Below, piece after piece: positions 49,280 through 59,831 of a stretch of 64,000 nt of DNA (positions within the stretch are counted from its first letter, which is position 1; every line of letters begins with the position of its first letter). A program made the position numbers and the translations under genes. Source of the DNA: Halomonas sp. (lineage in GTDB: Bacteria > Pseudomonadota > Gammaproteobacteria > Pseudomonadales > Halomonadaceae); the NCBI GenBank assembly GCA_018401555.1, contig JAGYKP010000092.1, positions 32,065 through 96,064 on the forward strand, in the 5' to 3' direction. The notes under the pieces were generated by a model. The model was not told the DNA's origin. It saw nothing but the letters and a program-made list of their open reading frames with translations, and did not search any database.

Positions 49280-50064
49280 ATGAATCCCACCATCGAACTG
49301 CTCAAGTCCCACCGCTCCGTGCGCAAGTTCACCGACCAGCCGGTCTCCCGGGAGCTGCTGGAGGAGCTGGTCAGCGCCGGCCAGGCCGCCGCCACCTCCA
49401 GCCACGTGCAGGCCTACAGCATCATCCATGTGAAGAACCCGGCGAATCGTGAGGCGATCGCCGAGCTGGCCGGAGGGCAGGGCTGCGCGGCATACCCGCG
49501 GCGCCTGCCTGGCGGCTCTGTGCCGACATGAAGCGCCCCACCGAGGCGGCCGAGCGCACCGGTGCACGGGTGGTGCGCGGCATGACCGAGCAGCTGCTGG
49601 TGGCCAGCGTGGATACCGCGCTGATGGCCCAGAACGTGGCCGTCGCTGCGGAATCGGAAGGGCTGGGCATCTGCTACATCGGCGGCATTCGCAACAACCC
49701 CCAGCAGATCAGCGACCTGCTGGGCTTGCCGGAGCACGTCTACCCGGTGTTCGGCATGTGCCTGGGCTACCCGGCCCACGACCCCGACGTGAAGCCGCGC
49801 CTGCCGGTGGAGGCGATCCTCAAGGAGGACACCTACAGCGACGACAGCGAGCTGGTGGCGGCCTACGACGACGCCATGCACGCCTACTATCAGTCGCGCA
49901 AGGGCGGCCCCAAGGACACCACCTGGTCGCGGAACCTCACCCCGCTGTTCGACACCAAGCTGCGTCCGCATATGCGCGAGTTCCTGGTCAAGCGCGGCTT
50001 CGAGACGAGATCGAGGGCCACGCCTCGTCTGCAGGCGTCGCTGCCCTCGAACACCTCGGGGTAG
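49280..50064 (+). CDS. NfsA-like NADPH-dependent nitroreductase, frameshift near 49490
   Basis: MNPTIELLKSHRSVRKFTDQPVSRELLEELVSAGQAAATSSHVQAYSIIHV; GICYIGGIRNNPQQISDLLGLPEHVYPVFGMCLGYP. Confidence 0.92.
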
Positions 50065-50572
50065 CGACGCCTGGCGCGCAGCAGGCGCCAGATGGTGATG
50101 GCGTTGGTGATCACCACCAGCGCCTCGGCCAGGGTGCCGCCCGCTGGCGGCTCGCCAGCGGGTGGCTGAGCAGCCAGGCCACGGCCGCCAGGCCCAGCAT
50201 CACGCGCATCGGAATGCCGCGCAGCAGGAACATGCCCACCGTGCCCAGCACCATCGCCACCACGGCGGGCAGGTCCGCCCAGCCCTGCCAGGTCGCCAGT
50301 GCCGCCACACCGCTGGCGGCCAGCACCCCGGCCATCACCTTGCCGCTGCCCGGGTAGCGGCGGGCCAGGGTGATGCGCACGATCACCAGGAGGGTCAGCG
50401 CCGCCGCGGTCCAGCTCTCCAGGAACAGGAACTGCAGGGCGAAGGCCACGTTGGCCGAGATCAGCAGCACCAGCAGGCGTTCATCCTGCTTGCTGGCGAA
50501 GGCCAGGATGCACAGCAGCAGTGCGACAAGGCCGAAGAACTGGCCCGCCATGGCGGTGGTGCCTTCCAGCAT
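49990..50572 (-). CDS. YgjV-family membrane protein, frameshift near 50130; 3' end uncertain
   Basis: GQFFGLVALLLCILAFASKQDERLLVLLISANVAFALQFLFLESWTAAALT; VVITNAITIWRLLRARR. Confidence 0.8.
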
Positions 50573-50775
50573 GGTGGTCTCTCTCCCGAATGATCAGGCG
50601 CCCAGCATAGCGGCTGGGGGCGCGGTTGACGCAAGGCACCTGCGCCGCGCATCTTGGCAGGGTCGCAAATCGCTGGAGCCGTCATGGAAACGCTGCTCAA
50701 TGCCCGCTCGGATGTGGGCCAGGCGGCGCTTGCCGCCATCGCCCATATGCCCACCCACTTCCAGCTCAAGCCAAG

Positions 50776-51258
50776 TTGACGGATGACGACTCTGCCCGCC
50801 GGCTCACCGATGCGGACTGCATGCGCATCGCGGTGCTGCTGGCGCAGAAGAGCTTCGATGAGGGCGGCTGCCCCATCGGCGCGCTGATCATCGACAACGC
50901 CACCCGACGCATCGTCGGCAAGGGGCACAACACCCTGGTGCAGGAGAATCATCCCTACCACCACGGCGAGACCTCCGCCATCCGCGATGCCGGGCGCATC
51001 GACTTCAGCCGCACCACGCTGTTCACCTCGCTGAGCCCCTGCGAGATCTGCGCCACGCTGCTGACCATGCGCGGCTTCTCCCGGGTGGTGGTGGGCGATG
51101 TCACCAACGCCTCGGGCACCGAACCGCTGCTGCAGAGCCGGGGCGTGCTGGTCGAGATCCTCGAGGACCCGCGCGGCGTCGAGCTCTACGCGCGCTTCCG
51201 CGCCGAGAAGCCCGAGCTCGACCTCGAGGACTGGAAGGGACTCTGCGCCACGCGCTGA
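50776..51258 (+). CDS. Cytosine-deaminase-like nucleoside deaminase (start uncertain)
   Basis: HHGETSAIRDAGRIDFSRTTLFTSLSPCEICATLLTMRGFSRVVVGD (HxE...PCxxC zinc motif). Confidence 0.88.
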   Translation: MTDDDSARRLTDADCMRIAVLLAQKSFDEGGCPIGALIIDNATRRIVGKGHNTLVQENHPYHHGETSAIRDAGRIDFSRTTLFTSLSPCEICATLLTMRGFSRVVVGDVTNASGTEPLLQSRGVLVEILEDPRGVELYARFRAEKPELDLEDWKGLCATR

Positions 51259-51335
51259 CCCTGCGGGCGCCGCCCTTCCGATTCATGTCGGGCTCCCCGG
51301 CCGGGGAGCGGCGCTCGAAGTGTTCCTGAGCAGGG

Positions 51336-51967
51336 TCAGTCCAGCACGACCAGGTGGTTGGGCAGCTCGTTGCGCTCGTGGGTGGCCGGTACCTGCTCCT
51401 TGAGATGCTCGCCGCAGGCCTCGATGCACTCGAGGAAGCCCTGCAGGGTCTCGCCCTCCTTCACCCGGCGGGTGAAGGCCGCCACGATGGACTGCCAGGT
51501 CTCGTCGCCGATGCGTGCCGAGATGCCCCGGTCGACCAGGATCTCGACGTAGCGCTCGGCCTCGGAAACGAAGATCAGCATCCCCGTTCCCCCCTCGGTG
51601 TGGTGAAGCTCCTGTTCCAGGAACTGCCGCCGGGCGAGGCTGCCACGCGCGCTTTCGGTAGCGCGAACCGCTCGCGGGATCAGCCGGGTGGTGATGGCGG
51701 GGCGGCGGAACACCAGGCCCACCACGATGAAGGTCGCCCATTGCACCAGCGTCAGTTCCCAGGCCGAGAACCAGCCGGGGAAGTAGTTGATCGCCCCGGG
51801 CACCACCAGGGCCAGCAGGCCTCTGGCCCAGGAGCGGAAGCGTGGATATAGAGCAGTCGGTCCGCCCGCGGTGCCAGCACGGTGACCAGCTCGGCATCGG
51901 TGTCGCGCTCGACCCGATGAATCGCCTCGCTGACCTGGCGCTGCTCGTCTTCGCTCAATAAAGCCAT
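51336..51967 (-). CDS. TPM-domain membrane protein, frameshift near 51830
   Basis: MALLSEDEQRQVSEAIHRVERDTDAELVTVLAPRAD; GMLIFVSEAERYVEILVDRGISARIGDETWQSIV. Confidence 0.85.
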
Positions 51968-52033
51968 GGGGGTCGTGATCTCCGAATCCTGAATGTCATG
52001 TCGGTGTCGCCACCGGAAGAGAGGGCGGGCGGC

Positions 52034-52796
52034 TTACCAGCCGCCGGACGCACCGCCGCCACCGAAGCCGCCGCCGCCTCCGCCGAAACCACCCCCGCCA
52101 CCGAAGCCGCCACCACCGCGCGAGCCGCCGCCCAGGGCACCACCCAGCAGCATGCCGCCCAGCAGGCCGCCGCGACCACCGCGCACCAGGCTCATGACGA
52201 TCACGAACAGCACGAAGAAGAGAATCGATGCCGGCCCCCTGGGGCCCTGCTCTCCGGCCGTGGCGCCGGAGGTGGCGCTGGTATCCATGGGCTCGCCACC
52301 CAGGTATACCCGGATCATCGCCGCCACGCCCTCGCTGATGCCGCGGGCATAGTCACCCTCGCGGAAGGCCGGCGTCAGGGTCTGGTTGATGATCGCCGAG
52401 GACTGGGCGTCGGTCAGGCGACCCTCGAGGCCGTAGCCGACCTCGATGCGCACCTTGCGCTCGTTGGGCGCGACGATCAGCAGGGCGCCGTTGTCTTCCT
52501 CCGCCTGGCCGATGCCCCAGTGGCGACCCAGCTGGTAGCCATACTCCTCGATGGTGACGCCCTGCAGCTCCGGCAGGGTGGCCACCACCAGCTGCTCGGT
52601 GGTGGCCTCCTCGTGGGCCGCTGAGCTGCGCGCTCAGGCGTGACTCGGTGGCCGGGTCCAGCAGCTCGGCCTGGTCCACCACGCGGCCGGTCAGTTCGGG
52701 AAAGTCGAGCTCCTGTCCTTCACTCTCCCGGGCCTGGAGGCCGAGGGCCGTCGACAGCAGCAATGCCAGTAGCGGAATGCGCAGAAGATCGCTCAT
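52034..52796 (-). CDS. TPM-domain (YgcG-like) protein with Gly-rich tail, frameshift near 52620
   Basis: FPELTGRVVDQAELLDPATESRLSAQL; RHWGIGQAEEDNGALLIVAPNERKVRIEVGYGLEGRLTDAQSSAII; GGGGFGGGGGFGGGGGGFGGGGASGGW. Confidence 0.9.
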
Positions 52797-53435
52797 TCAA
52801 ACTCCACCTGGGGGGCCTGGTCCGCGTTCTCGGTCGTGGCCTCGAAGCTCTCGCGCAGCGCCATGTCGCTGTAGAGGATGGTGTGCCAGAGGCGGCCGGG
52901 GAAGGTGCGGATCTCGGTGTTGTAGCGCTCGACCGCGGTGATGTAGTCGCGGCGCGCCACGGCGATGCGGTTCTCGGTGCCCTCCAGCTGCGACTGCAGG
53001 GTCAGGAAGTTCTGGTTAGACTTCAGGTCGGGATAGCGCTCGGAGACCGCCATCAGCCGGCTCAGCGCGCCAGTCAGCTGCTGCTGGGCCTGCTCGAACT
53101 GGCGCATCTTCTGCGGGTCGTCCAGCGACTCGGCGTCGATCTGGACTCGAGTGGCCAGCTGGCCCGCGCCTCCACCGACGGGCGGGTCAGGGGTCTCCTC
53201 TGCTCTGGCGGGCGAATCCCTTGACCGTCTCGACCGGGATTGCCGGCACCAGGTCCGCGCGCCGCTGGTACTGGTTCTCCACCTGGGCCCAGGTGGACTT
53301 CACCTGTTCGTCATAGGTGGGGATGTTGTTGACGCCGCAACCCGTCAGCAGCACCGCCATGATCAGCACAAGGGCGAACCGCCAGACGCGAGGGTCGGGT
53401 AGCGTGGAGTGTCTCGTCGGCATGGGGGCAGTCAT
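52793..53435 (-). CDS. LemA family protein, frameshift near 53190
   Basis: LTGCGVNNIPTYDEQVKSTWAQVENQYQRRADLVPAI; RLMAVSERYPDLKSNQNFLTLQSQLEGTENRIAVARRDYITAVERYNTEIRTFPG. Confidence 0.93.
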
Positions 53436-53570
53436 CCTGTCGATGTGAGTCGATGTGAAGAGAAGACCTCCAAGGTACAGCTCAGGCTGATGGGAAGGAA
53501 GCGATGCATGGAGACACTTTCTCTGACCCGGTGTTTTCGGTCGACACTATTTTTTCGGTCGCAGCCTCAA

Positions 53571-53966
53571 TCCGCCTGCGTCGAATTGATGCCTTCCTCG
53601 GCGGCGTCTTCGGCACCCTCCTCGACCATCTCCTGGGCTTCCTCCTGCTCCTCCGCAGAGGCTTCGGGCTTCACGAGGTCCTTGCTCCGCGACGGCCAGG
53701 GTCGCGGTGACGGCGTAATGGTCGGAATCGAGCACCTTCACTCGATCGAGGTCCACCAGATGGAAGCCGTCGGAGACGAACGGGTATCGCCATAGCGGCC
53801 ACCCCGCGTGGAAGGTGCTCAGCAGCTGTCCAGCCACGGCAGGGGCCTTCAGGTCGCTCAGGTCGGCGAACAGCCGGGTGGTGTCGGACCACGCGACATC
53901 ATTGAAGTCGCCGGTGCCGATCCAACGATTGTCCGAGTCCTCCTGGACGTGGCGGGCAACGAGCAT
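53571..53966 (-). pseudogene. C-terminal remnant of an endonuclease/exonuclease/phosphatase family protein
   Basis: GTGDFNDVAWSDTTRLFADLSDLKAPAVAGQLLSTFHAGWPLWRYP..DSDHYAVTATLAV; no N-terminal half found upstream; extra frameshift near 53690. Confidence 0.65.
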
Positions 53967-54370
53967 CAGCTAGGCATCGCGGACCAGGAGTCGGCTCGTT
54001 TCAGAATCTCTCGATGAGTGGGACACCCAAAAGCTTCTGCATGAGGTGCCAACGGGACTTCCGGAAAAGCAACGTGGAAAGGCCGGGCGCCTCTGTGTGC
54101 CGTCGTACAGATGATGGGGAGGTTGTTGTCCACACTGACGTCACCTGCCAGGAAGGTGGAAGCGTCCCATTACGGTTTGCCGTATTGACGCTTCACCGAT
54201 ACAGCGTTGTTCAACGAGGATGACGCCCCTTCCTGACCAGAACCATCCCAAGCACAGCGAACGCACGAGCTACCCCGCCGGTTATTCCTCAATCATCAAC
54301 ATCGTGAAGAAAACCGCGCTGGCGTCGTTGATGACAGACAGGCGGCATCTTGCTCGGGCAGTGCCGATTC

Positions 54371-56141
54371 TGGAGAACCGATATGAAACATCGCATGCGC
54401 CTTTTCAGGAAGCCCGCGGTCATTCTGGCCTCGCTGTCATTGATGAGCCCGAGCTTTGCCCAGACGTTCCAGCCAGTGGCTGCCGACACGGAGGTCATGT
54501 TACTCACTCAGCTTACGGAACCTGCTGGTATACAAGAGGAAGAAATCCTGCCGAGCTGTGGAAGCCGCCGACAAGGCCGAGGCAGACGCCCTGGCCGAGC
54601 AGGAGGCCGCCGACCAGGCGGAGGCCGACGCACTCTGGCCGGACAAGGAAGCCGCCGATCAAGGCCGAAGCAGAGGCCCTGGCCGAAGAGGAAGCCATCG
54701 CTCAGGCCAGGCAGAGGCCCGGGCGAAGAGGAGCCACGTCAGGCCGAAGAGGAAGCCGCCGATCAGGCCGAGGCAGAGGCCCTGGCCGAGCAGGAGGCCG
54801 CCACCAGGCCGAGGCAGAAGCACTGGCCAGAGCAGGAAGCCGACACGGCCGCGTCGAAGCAGAGGCCCTGGCTAAAGAAGAAGCCATCGCTCAGGCCGAG
54901 GCAGACGCCCAGGCCGAGAAGGAAGCCGCCGACAAGGCCGAGGCAGACGCCCTGGCCGAGCAGGAAGCCATCGATCAGGCTGCGACAAATACCGTCGCCG
55001 AGCAGGAGGCCATCGATAAGGCCGACGCAGAGGCGCTGGCCGAGCAGGAGGCCAGCGACAAGGCCGATGCGGAGGCCCTGGCCGAGGCCGAGGCGGATGC
55101 CCTGGCCGCAGTCGCAGACCTCGATACCCAGGAAGCCAGCATGTCGTCCGAAACGGTCGTGACCGCGGAGTCCACGCGGACCAGCGACGAGGAAGCCAAG
55201 GCCGTGCCGGCATCAGACGACGATGACGACGACAACCAGGTCTGGAAATACCTGGGAGCCGCGGCGGCGGTTGCCGTCGTCGGCGCCTTGATTCCCCAGC
55301 TCGGTGGCCGGGTCGTCGATAATCAAGGTGACCGCATGATCGTCGAGCGCGACGGCGACGTAGCGGTGGCGCAGGCGACGAGAACCCTGCTGTCGTCCCG
55401 GGGTCACCGAGACAACCGAGTACTTGACGATAACACCGCTCCACCATCAGCTGCAATGATGCAGAGCTGATCGCGACCATCTGGATTCGGCGGTTTCGGT
55501 CCCCAAGCACTCGCTATCTACCGATGGACGGTTATCGTGCTGATCGACGAAACGAACAAGGCCGATAGCTGGACATCTTCCGTCGATATTGAGGAATCCC
55601 TCCCTCCGCTGCGTTACGACCTGCCGGAAGATCGCTACGTGGTCGATTACCGGCGTGCGGATGAGAGCCCGTGCGCGGTATCAGCGGGGTACCGGTACAG
55701 GAGTTCGATCGCGTCTTCACGCTCCGCCAGGTACGCGAAAGTTCTCGCGTCCGGGCCATGATGCCGCGTGTCGATCTCGATGTTGTCCAGTTCGCTACCG
55801 GCTCCTCGGCGATCCAGTCCTCCGAGGCCAAAGCGCTGGTTCTGATGGGCAACACCATGGCCGAGGTCATCGAGGAGAACCCGAGTGAGATATTCCTGGT
55901 CGAGGGTCATTCCGATGCCGTGGGTTCGGACGTGATGAACCTCGCACTGTCCGACCGGCGCGCAGAAGCCGTCGCCCTGGCACTGACCGAATACTTCGCC
56001 ATTCCCCCGGAAAACCTGATCGTTCAGGGCTATGGTGAGCGCTATCTGAAAGTGGATACCCAGGGGCCCAGCCAGGAAAACCGGCGGGCCAGCGTCAGGC
56101 GAATCACCCCGCTGATCGATGCCGGGCAGGTCAGCCTCTGA
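54371..56141 (+). CDS. OmpA-family protein with Ala/Glu-rich 14-aa tandem-repeat domain; multiple frameshifts
   Basis: Signal peptide MKHRMRLFRKPAVILASLSLMSPSFAQ; units like AADKAEADALAEQE; DRVFTLRQVRESSRVRAMMPRVDLDVVQFATGSSAI...IFLVEGHSDAVGSDVMNLALSDRRAEAVALALTEYFAIPPENLIVQGYGERYLKVDTQGPSQENRRASVRRITPL. Confidence 0.85.
54556..55110 (+). repeat. About 11-13 degenerate 42-bp tandem repeats inside the OmpA-family gene
   Basis: Consensus GCCGCCGAC(A/C)AGGCCGAGGCAGACGCCCTGGCCGAGCAGGAG; several units carry 1-3 bp length changes. Confidence 0.85.
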
Positions 56142-56161
56142 CCAGCCGGCCCCGCGCGGCA

Positions 56162-57086
56162 TCACGTTCGTTCAGCGAAGCGCCAGCGTCTCCAGCACCG
56201 TGGCAAAGCTGCCGGCGCTCCAGTCCCTCCCAGAGGCCTCAGCGGGCGGCGGCGGGCTGGGCGACGCGGATCGAGGCCCGGCAGGCTCCCGCCGCGGTAG
56301 CCACCACGCGCAGACTGCCGCGCTCGTGCCGGCGGAACAGCGCCCACAGCGGCTCGAGCCGCTGGCTCGAGAGGCGCAGTGGCCTCCCGCGGCATCGGCC
56401 GGCCCGGGCGGCGCGGGTGATGGCCAGGGCGGTCTCGGGGAACAGGCCGCCGATCACCGAGTACCAGGCCTCGCAGCCGGCATTCAGCCCGGTGGCGGCA
56501 AAGGCGTCGCCGCTGACGCCGATCGTCACCTCGGGTGGCACCAGGACGCGCAGCCGCGCGACGCGCTCGCGGGCGGCCGCCAGTGGCTCAGGCGGGCACG
56601 GGAATCGCGATGGATGGGCCACGCTGGGCCAGCCTCGGCAATGCGCCCATGCAGCTCGTCGCTGAAGGTGAAGTGGGTAGTGCCGGGATTGTCGTAGACG
56701 CACAGCGGTACCGAGAGCCGGGCGGAGACGGCGTCATAGAGGCCGAAGACCTCCGCGTCGGTCAGCGGCTGATAGGACATCGGTGCCAGCAGCACCGCGC
56801 TGGCCCCCGCCGCTTCGGCGTCCTCGGCCAGGGCCAACACATCGCGGGTGCGCAGGGCACTGATGCCCACGATCACCGGCACGTTGCCGGCATTCTGCAC
56901 GGCCAGCCTGGCGATGCGCGCGCGTTCGGCGTGGCCGAGGTAGGCGTAGCTGCCCGTGGAGCCGAGCGCCCCGATGGAGTCGACACCCCCAGCCACCAGC
57001 CTCTCGACCAGGCGGACGAATGCCGCCTCGTCGATGGCGCTCTCGTTCATGGGCGTCAACGGAAAGGCACTCAGGCCGGTGAGCAT
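56162..57086 (-). CDS. Dihydrodipicolinate synthase (DapA) family lyase, frameshifts near 56610 and 56250
   Basis: LSAFPLTPMNESAIDEAAFVRLVERLVAGGVDSIGALGSTGSYAYLGHAERARI; VPLCVYDNPGTTHFTFSDEL; GVSGDAFAATGLNAGCEAWYSVIGG. Confidence 0.88.
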
Positions 57087-57234
57087 CGGCTGAACTCTCC
57101 TGGTCTCGGGCAGCCGGGGCGGTGACTCGGCTCGGGAGGTATGCCACGGCGGAGACTCGGCACACGTTTCGCATCGCCGGGCCCGCGCGAGCGAGAGGAT
57201 GACCGCCAGCCTGAAGCCACGTGAAGGGCGGCTG

Positions 57235-57570
57235 AGAATGGCGAGACCCGGCCGATACGACCGAGCTGGCCCCGCGCCTGCGGGACGCTGCGCGTGCGGA
57301 CTGCGCGGCGAGGCCGTGCCGATCACCCACCGGCAGGCCGCCGAGGCGCTGGGGCTGACCCTGCCGGGCACCATCCTGGCGCGACCGCCCTGGCCCTGGA
57401 GGCGCTGATGCGCGGGGACGTCGCCGACCGGCCGGATGACCGCCGCCCTGGTGGTCAGCCGCCGTGGCGACCCGCCCCGGCAGGGCTTCTTCGAGCTGGC
57501 CGTGGCGCTCGGGCGCTTTCCCACCGACCCGGCCGAGCGATGGGGCGGCCTAATCGGCTGGGAAGCTTGA
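57235..57570 (+). CDS. Uncharacterised short protein, frameshifted
   Basis: Pieces ITHRQAAEALGLTLPGTI and TAALVVSRRGDPPRQGFFELAVALGRFPTDPAE in different frames. Confidence 0.4.
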
Positions 57571-57627
57571 CCGGGTCATGGCGTCGCTACGATGGGTGAG
57601 CCGTGACGTCACCTGGTGGCGGGGCAG

Positions 57628-57915
57628 TCACTTGAAGCGCGCGCGGGCCTTCTCGAAGGCGTCGCTCAGCGAATCCCAGGCCCGCTCGGCCCCGGCGCGG
57701 ATATCGTCCCAGGCGTCGTCGCCGGCCTCGCGCATCTCCTCCAGCTTCTGGCGCACCTCCTCGCGCTTGGCCTCCAGGCGCTCGGCTTCCTTCTCCCGCT
57801 CGATGCGGGCATCGGCGTCGGCACCGCGGGCCTGGGCCCTCAGCTTGTCGATCTCCGCCTGCCACTCGTCCAGCTTGGCGCGCAGCTTCTGTTCGTAGGC
57901 TTCTCGATTGCTCAT
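57628..57915 (-). CDS. Coiled-coil stress-type hypothetical protein
   Basis: MSNREAYEQKLRAKLDEWQAEIDKLRAQARGADADARIEREKEAERLEAKREEVRQKLEEMREAGDDAWDDIRAGAERAWDSLSDAFEKARARFK. Confidence 0.75.
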   Translation of the reverse strand: MSNREAYEQKLRAKLDEWQAEIDKLRAQARGADADARIEREKEAERLEAKREEVRQKLEEMREAGDDAWDDIRAGAERAWDSLSDAFEKARARFK

Positions 57916-58253
57916 GCGTCACTCTCCTCGTTGTCGACGGTCTGGATGACCTCGAATCCCTCGAAGCTCGGCGGACCCAGGTAGAGCCCCTCGCGCTTGC
58001 TCTGGCCGGCGCTGGCGTGGGCCTTGCGGAATGCCTCGGAACGGGTCCAGGCCTCGAAGTCCTCCCGCGAGCGCCACACGGTATGGGAAGCATAGAGCAT
58101 GTGATCCTCGCGCTCCGGTCCGCGCAGCATATGGAAGGCGACGAAGCCGGGCAGGCCCTGCAGGTGGATCTCGCGCTCCAGCCAGATCTGCTCGAACTCC
58201 TCCGTGCGCTCGGGGTTGACCCGGAAACGGTTCATGGCGATGTACACGGGCAT
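57912..58253 (-). CDS. Antibiotic biosynthesis monooxygenase (ABM)-fold protein
   Basis: MPVYIAMNRFRVNPERTEEFEQIWLEREIHLQGLPGFVAFHMLRGPEREDHMLYASHTVWRSREDFEAWTRSEAFRKAH. Confidence 0.9.
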   Translation of the reverse strand: MPVYIAMNRFRVNPERTEEFEQIWLEREIHLQGLPGFVAFHMLRGPEREDHMLYASHTVWRSREDFEAWTRSEAFRKAHASAGQSKREGLYLGPPSFEGFEVIQTVDNEESDA

Positions 58254-58453
58254 CTCCTGTCGGGGGTGGCAAGGTCTTCTCGACGATGACAGCTCCCACC
58301 TTGGCGGGACAAGGCCGCCGCAGCCTCCGCCATCCTTGTCGATATCGCCATGCTGCGTCACGCTGGGGGAGCCGACAGGTGATCGCGCACCCACCGGCGG
58401 CGACCGGGCGCCGGTAACGACCCACCACTTCGTAGCAGTCTGGCGGAGGATGC

Positions 58454-59760
58454 ATGATGAGGCTATCAAGCACGGGGTTCGCGATCCTGGGGGCCGGGCT
58501 GATCGCGATCAGCTACGGTCTCGCCCGTTTCGCCTTCGGGCTCTTCGTCCCGCCGATCCGCGACGAGCTGGGCCTCTCCTCCTACGTGATCGGCATCATC
58601 GGCTCGCTGCCGCTGATCAGCTTCCTGCTGGCCACCGCGGTGGCGCCCCTGATCACCGACCGCCTCGGTGCCCGCTACACGGCGGTGCTCTCCGGCGGCT
58701 TCGGCGTCGCCGGCTCATGCTGATCAGCCGAGCCACGGGCCCGATGATGCTGGGCTCGGGGGTGTTCGCCTGCGGCATCTGCACCGGCCTGATAGATGCC
58801 GCGCTCACCACCGCCGCCATGCAGGCGGCGGTGCGGCGCTCGTTGCACGGGCGGGTCAGCTCGGTGATGAACGCGGGAACCAGCATCGGTGTGGTCGTGG
58901 CCGTGCCCACGGTGCTGTTCATGGTCGGTGCCTGGCGCCTCGCCTACCTCTCCTTCGCCGTCATGGCCGGCCTCGGCGTGATCGCCGCCTGGCTCTTCCT
59001 GCCCTGGCGGTCTGGCACGCCGGCGGATGCTGGCCGACCCGCCGCCGCTCAACGAGCTGCCCTGGTCACGCCTGGTCCGGCTCACGCTGTTCGCCTTCGT
59101 GATGGGCTTCGTCTCCGCCGCCTACTGGATCTTTGCCCCCGACCTGGTGGTAACCCTCGGCGAGCTGCCCGCCAGCGCCACCGCCTGGTTGTGGCTGGCG
59201 GTGGGCGTCGCCGGCTCGGCGGCGCCGTAGGGCTGACCTGGCGGATCGCAATAACCGCCGATCACCCAGGCGCTGATGCTGATGATGCTGTCAGCCAGCC
59301 TGGCCCTGCTGGCCGCCAGCCCGTCCCTTCCATTGCTGACGGCCTTCTCCGCCCTGGTATTCGGCCTGGCCTACATGAGCCTGACCGGGCTGTACCTGAT
59401 GACCGGCATCCGCCTGCTTCCCGGCCGGCTCTCGGTGGGGCCGGTGCTGCCCTTCATGGCGGTATCGCTTGGCCAGGCGACCGGCTCGCCGGTGGTCGGC
59501 GTGCTGGTGGATGGCTTCGGCTATGCCGATGCGTTCGCCATGTTCGCCGCGCTGGGCATCCTGGTGGCCAGTGCTCTCGCCCTTCTACCCGGGCGCCATC
59601 GCCCAGGCCGAAGAAGAGGAGGCCGCCGAGGAAGATACCGGCCTCCAGGCGGCCTACGACCACCAGCTCCAGAACGAGGAGGGCGAGCCGCTGGAGGACC
59701 CCCTCGAGGAGGAGGAAGAGCAGCCCGCCGCCATCCTCCTGAGCGGCCCGGCGGCCGGGC
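58454..59760 (+). CDS. YbfB/YjiJ-like MFS transporter, frameshifts near 58715, 59020, 59228 and 59580
   Basis: LIAISYGLARFAFGLFVPPIRDELGLSSYVIGIIGSLPLISFLLATAVAPLITDRLGAR; GSGVFACGICTGLIDAALTTAAMQAAV; GPVLPFMAVSLGQATGSPVVGVLVDGFGYADAFAMF. Confidence 0.85.
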
Positions 59761-59831
59761 GCTCGCCCGGCCACGCCATGTCTGGTTCGACGTTAGTTCC
59801 TGGATTTAGAGTTGAAGCTATATCGCCCCCA

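Noticed and set aside
52040-52130. Gly-codon repeat tract as a mobile or regulatory repeat
   Set aside because: Explained as the Gly/Phe-rich tail common in YgcG-type TPM proteins.
54556-55110. Regular repeats considered as a CRISPR array
   Set aside because: Repeats are contiguous with no unique spacers and translate as a coiled-coil domain flanked by a signal peptide and an OmpA domain.
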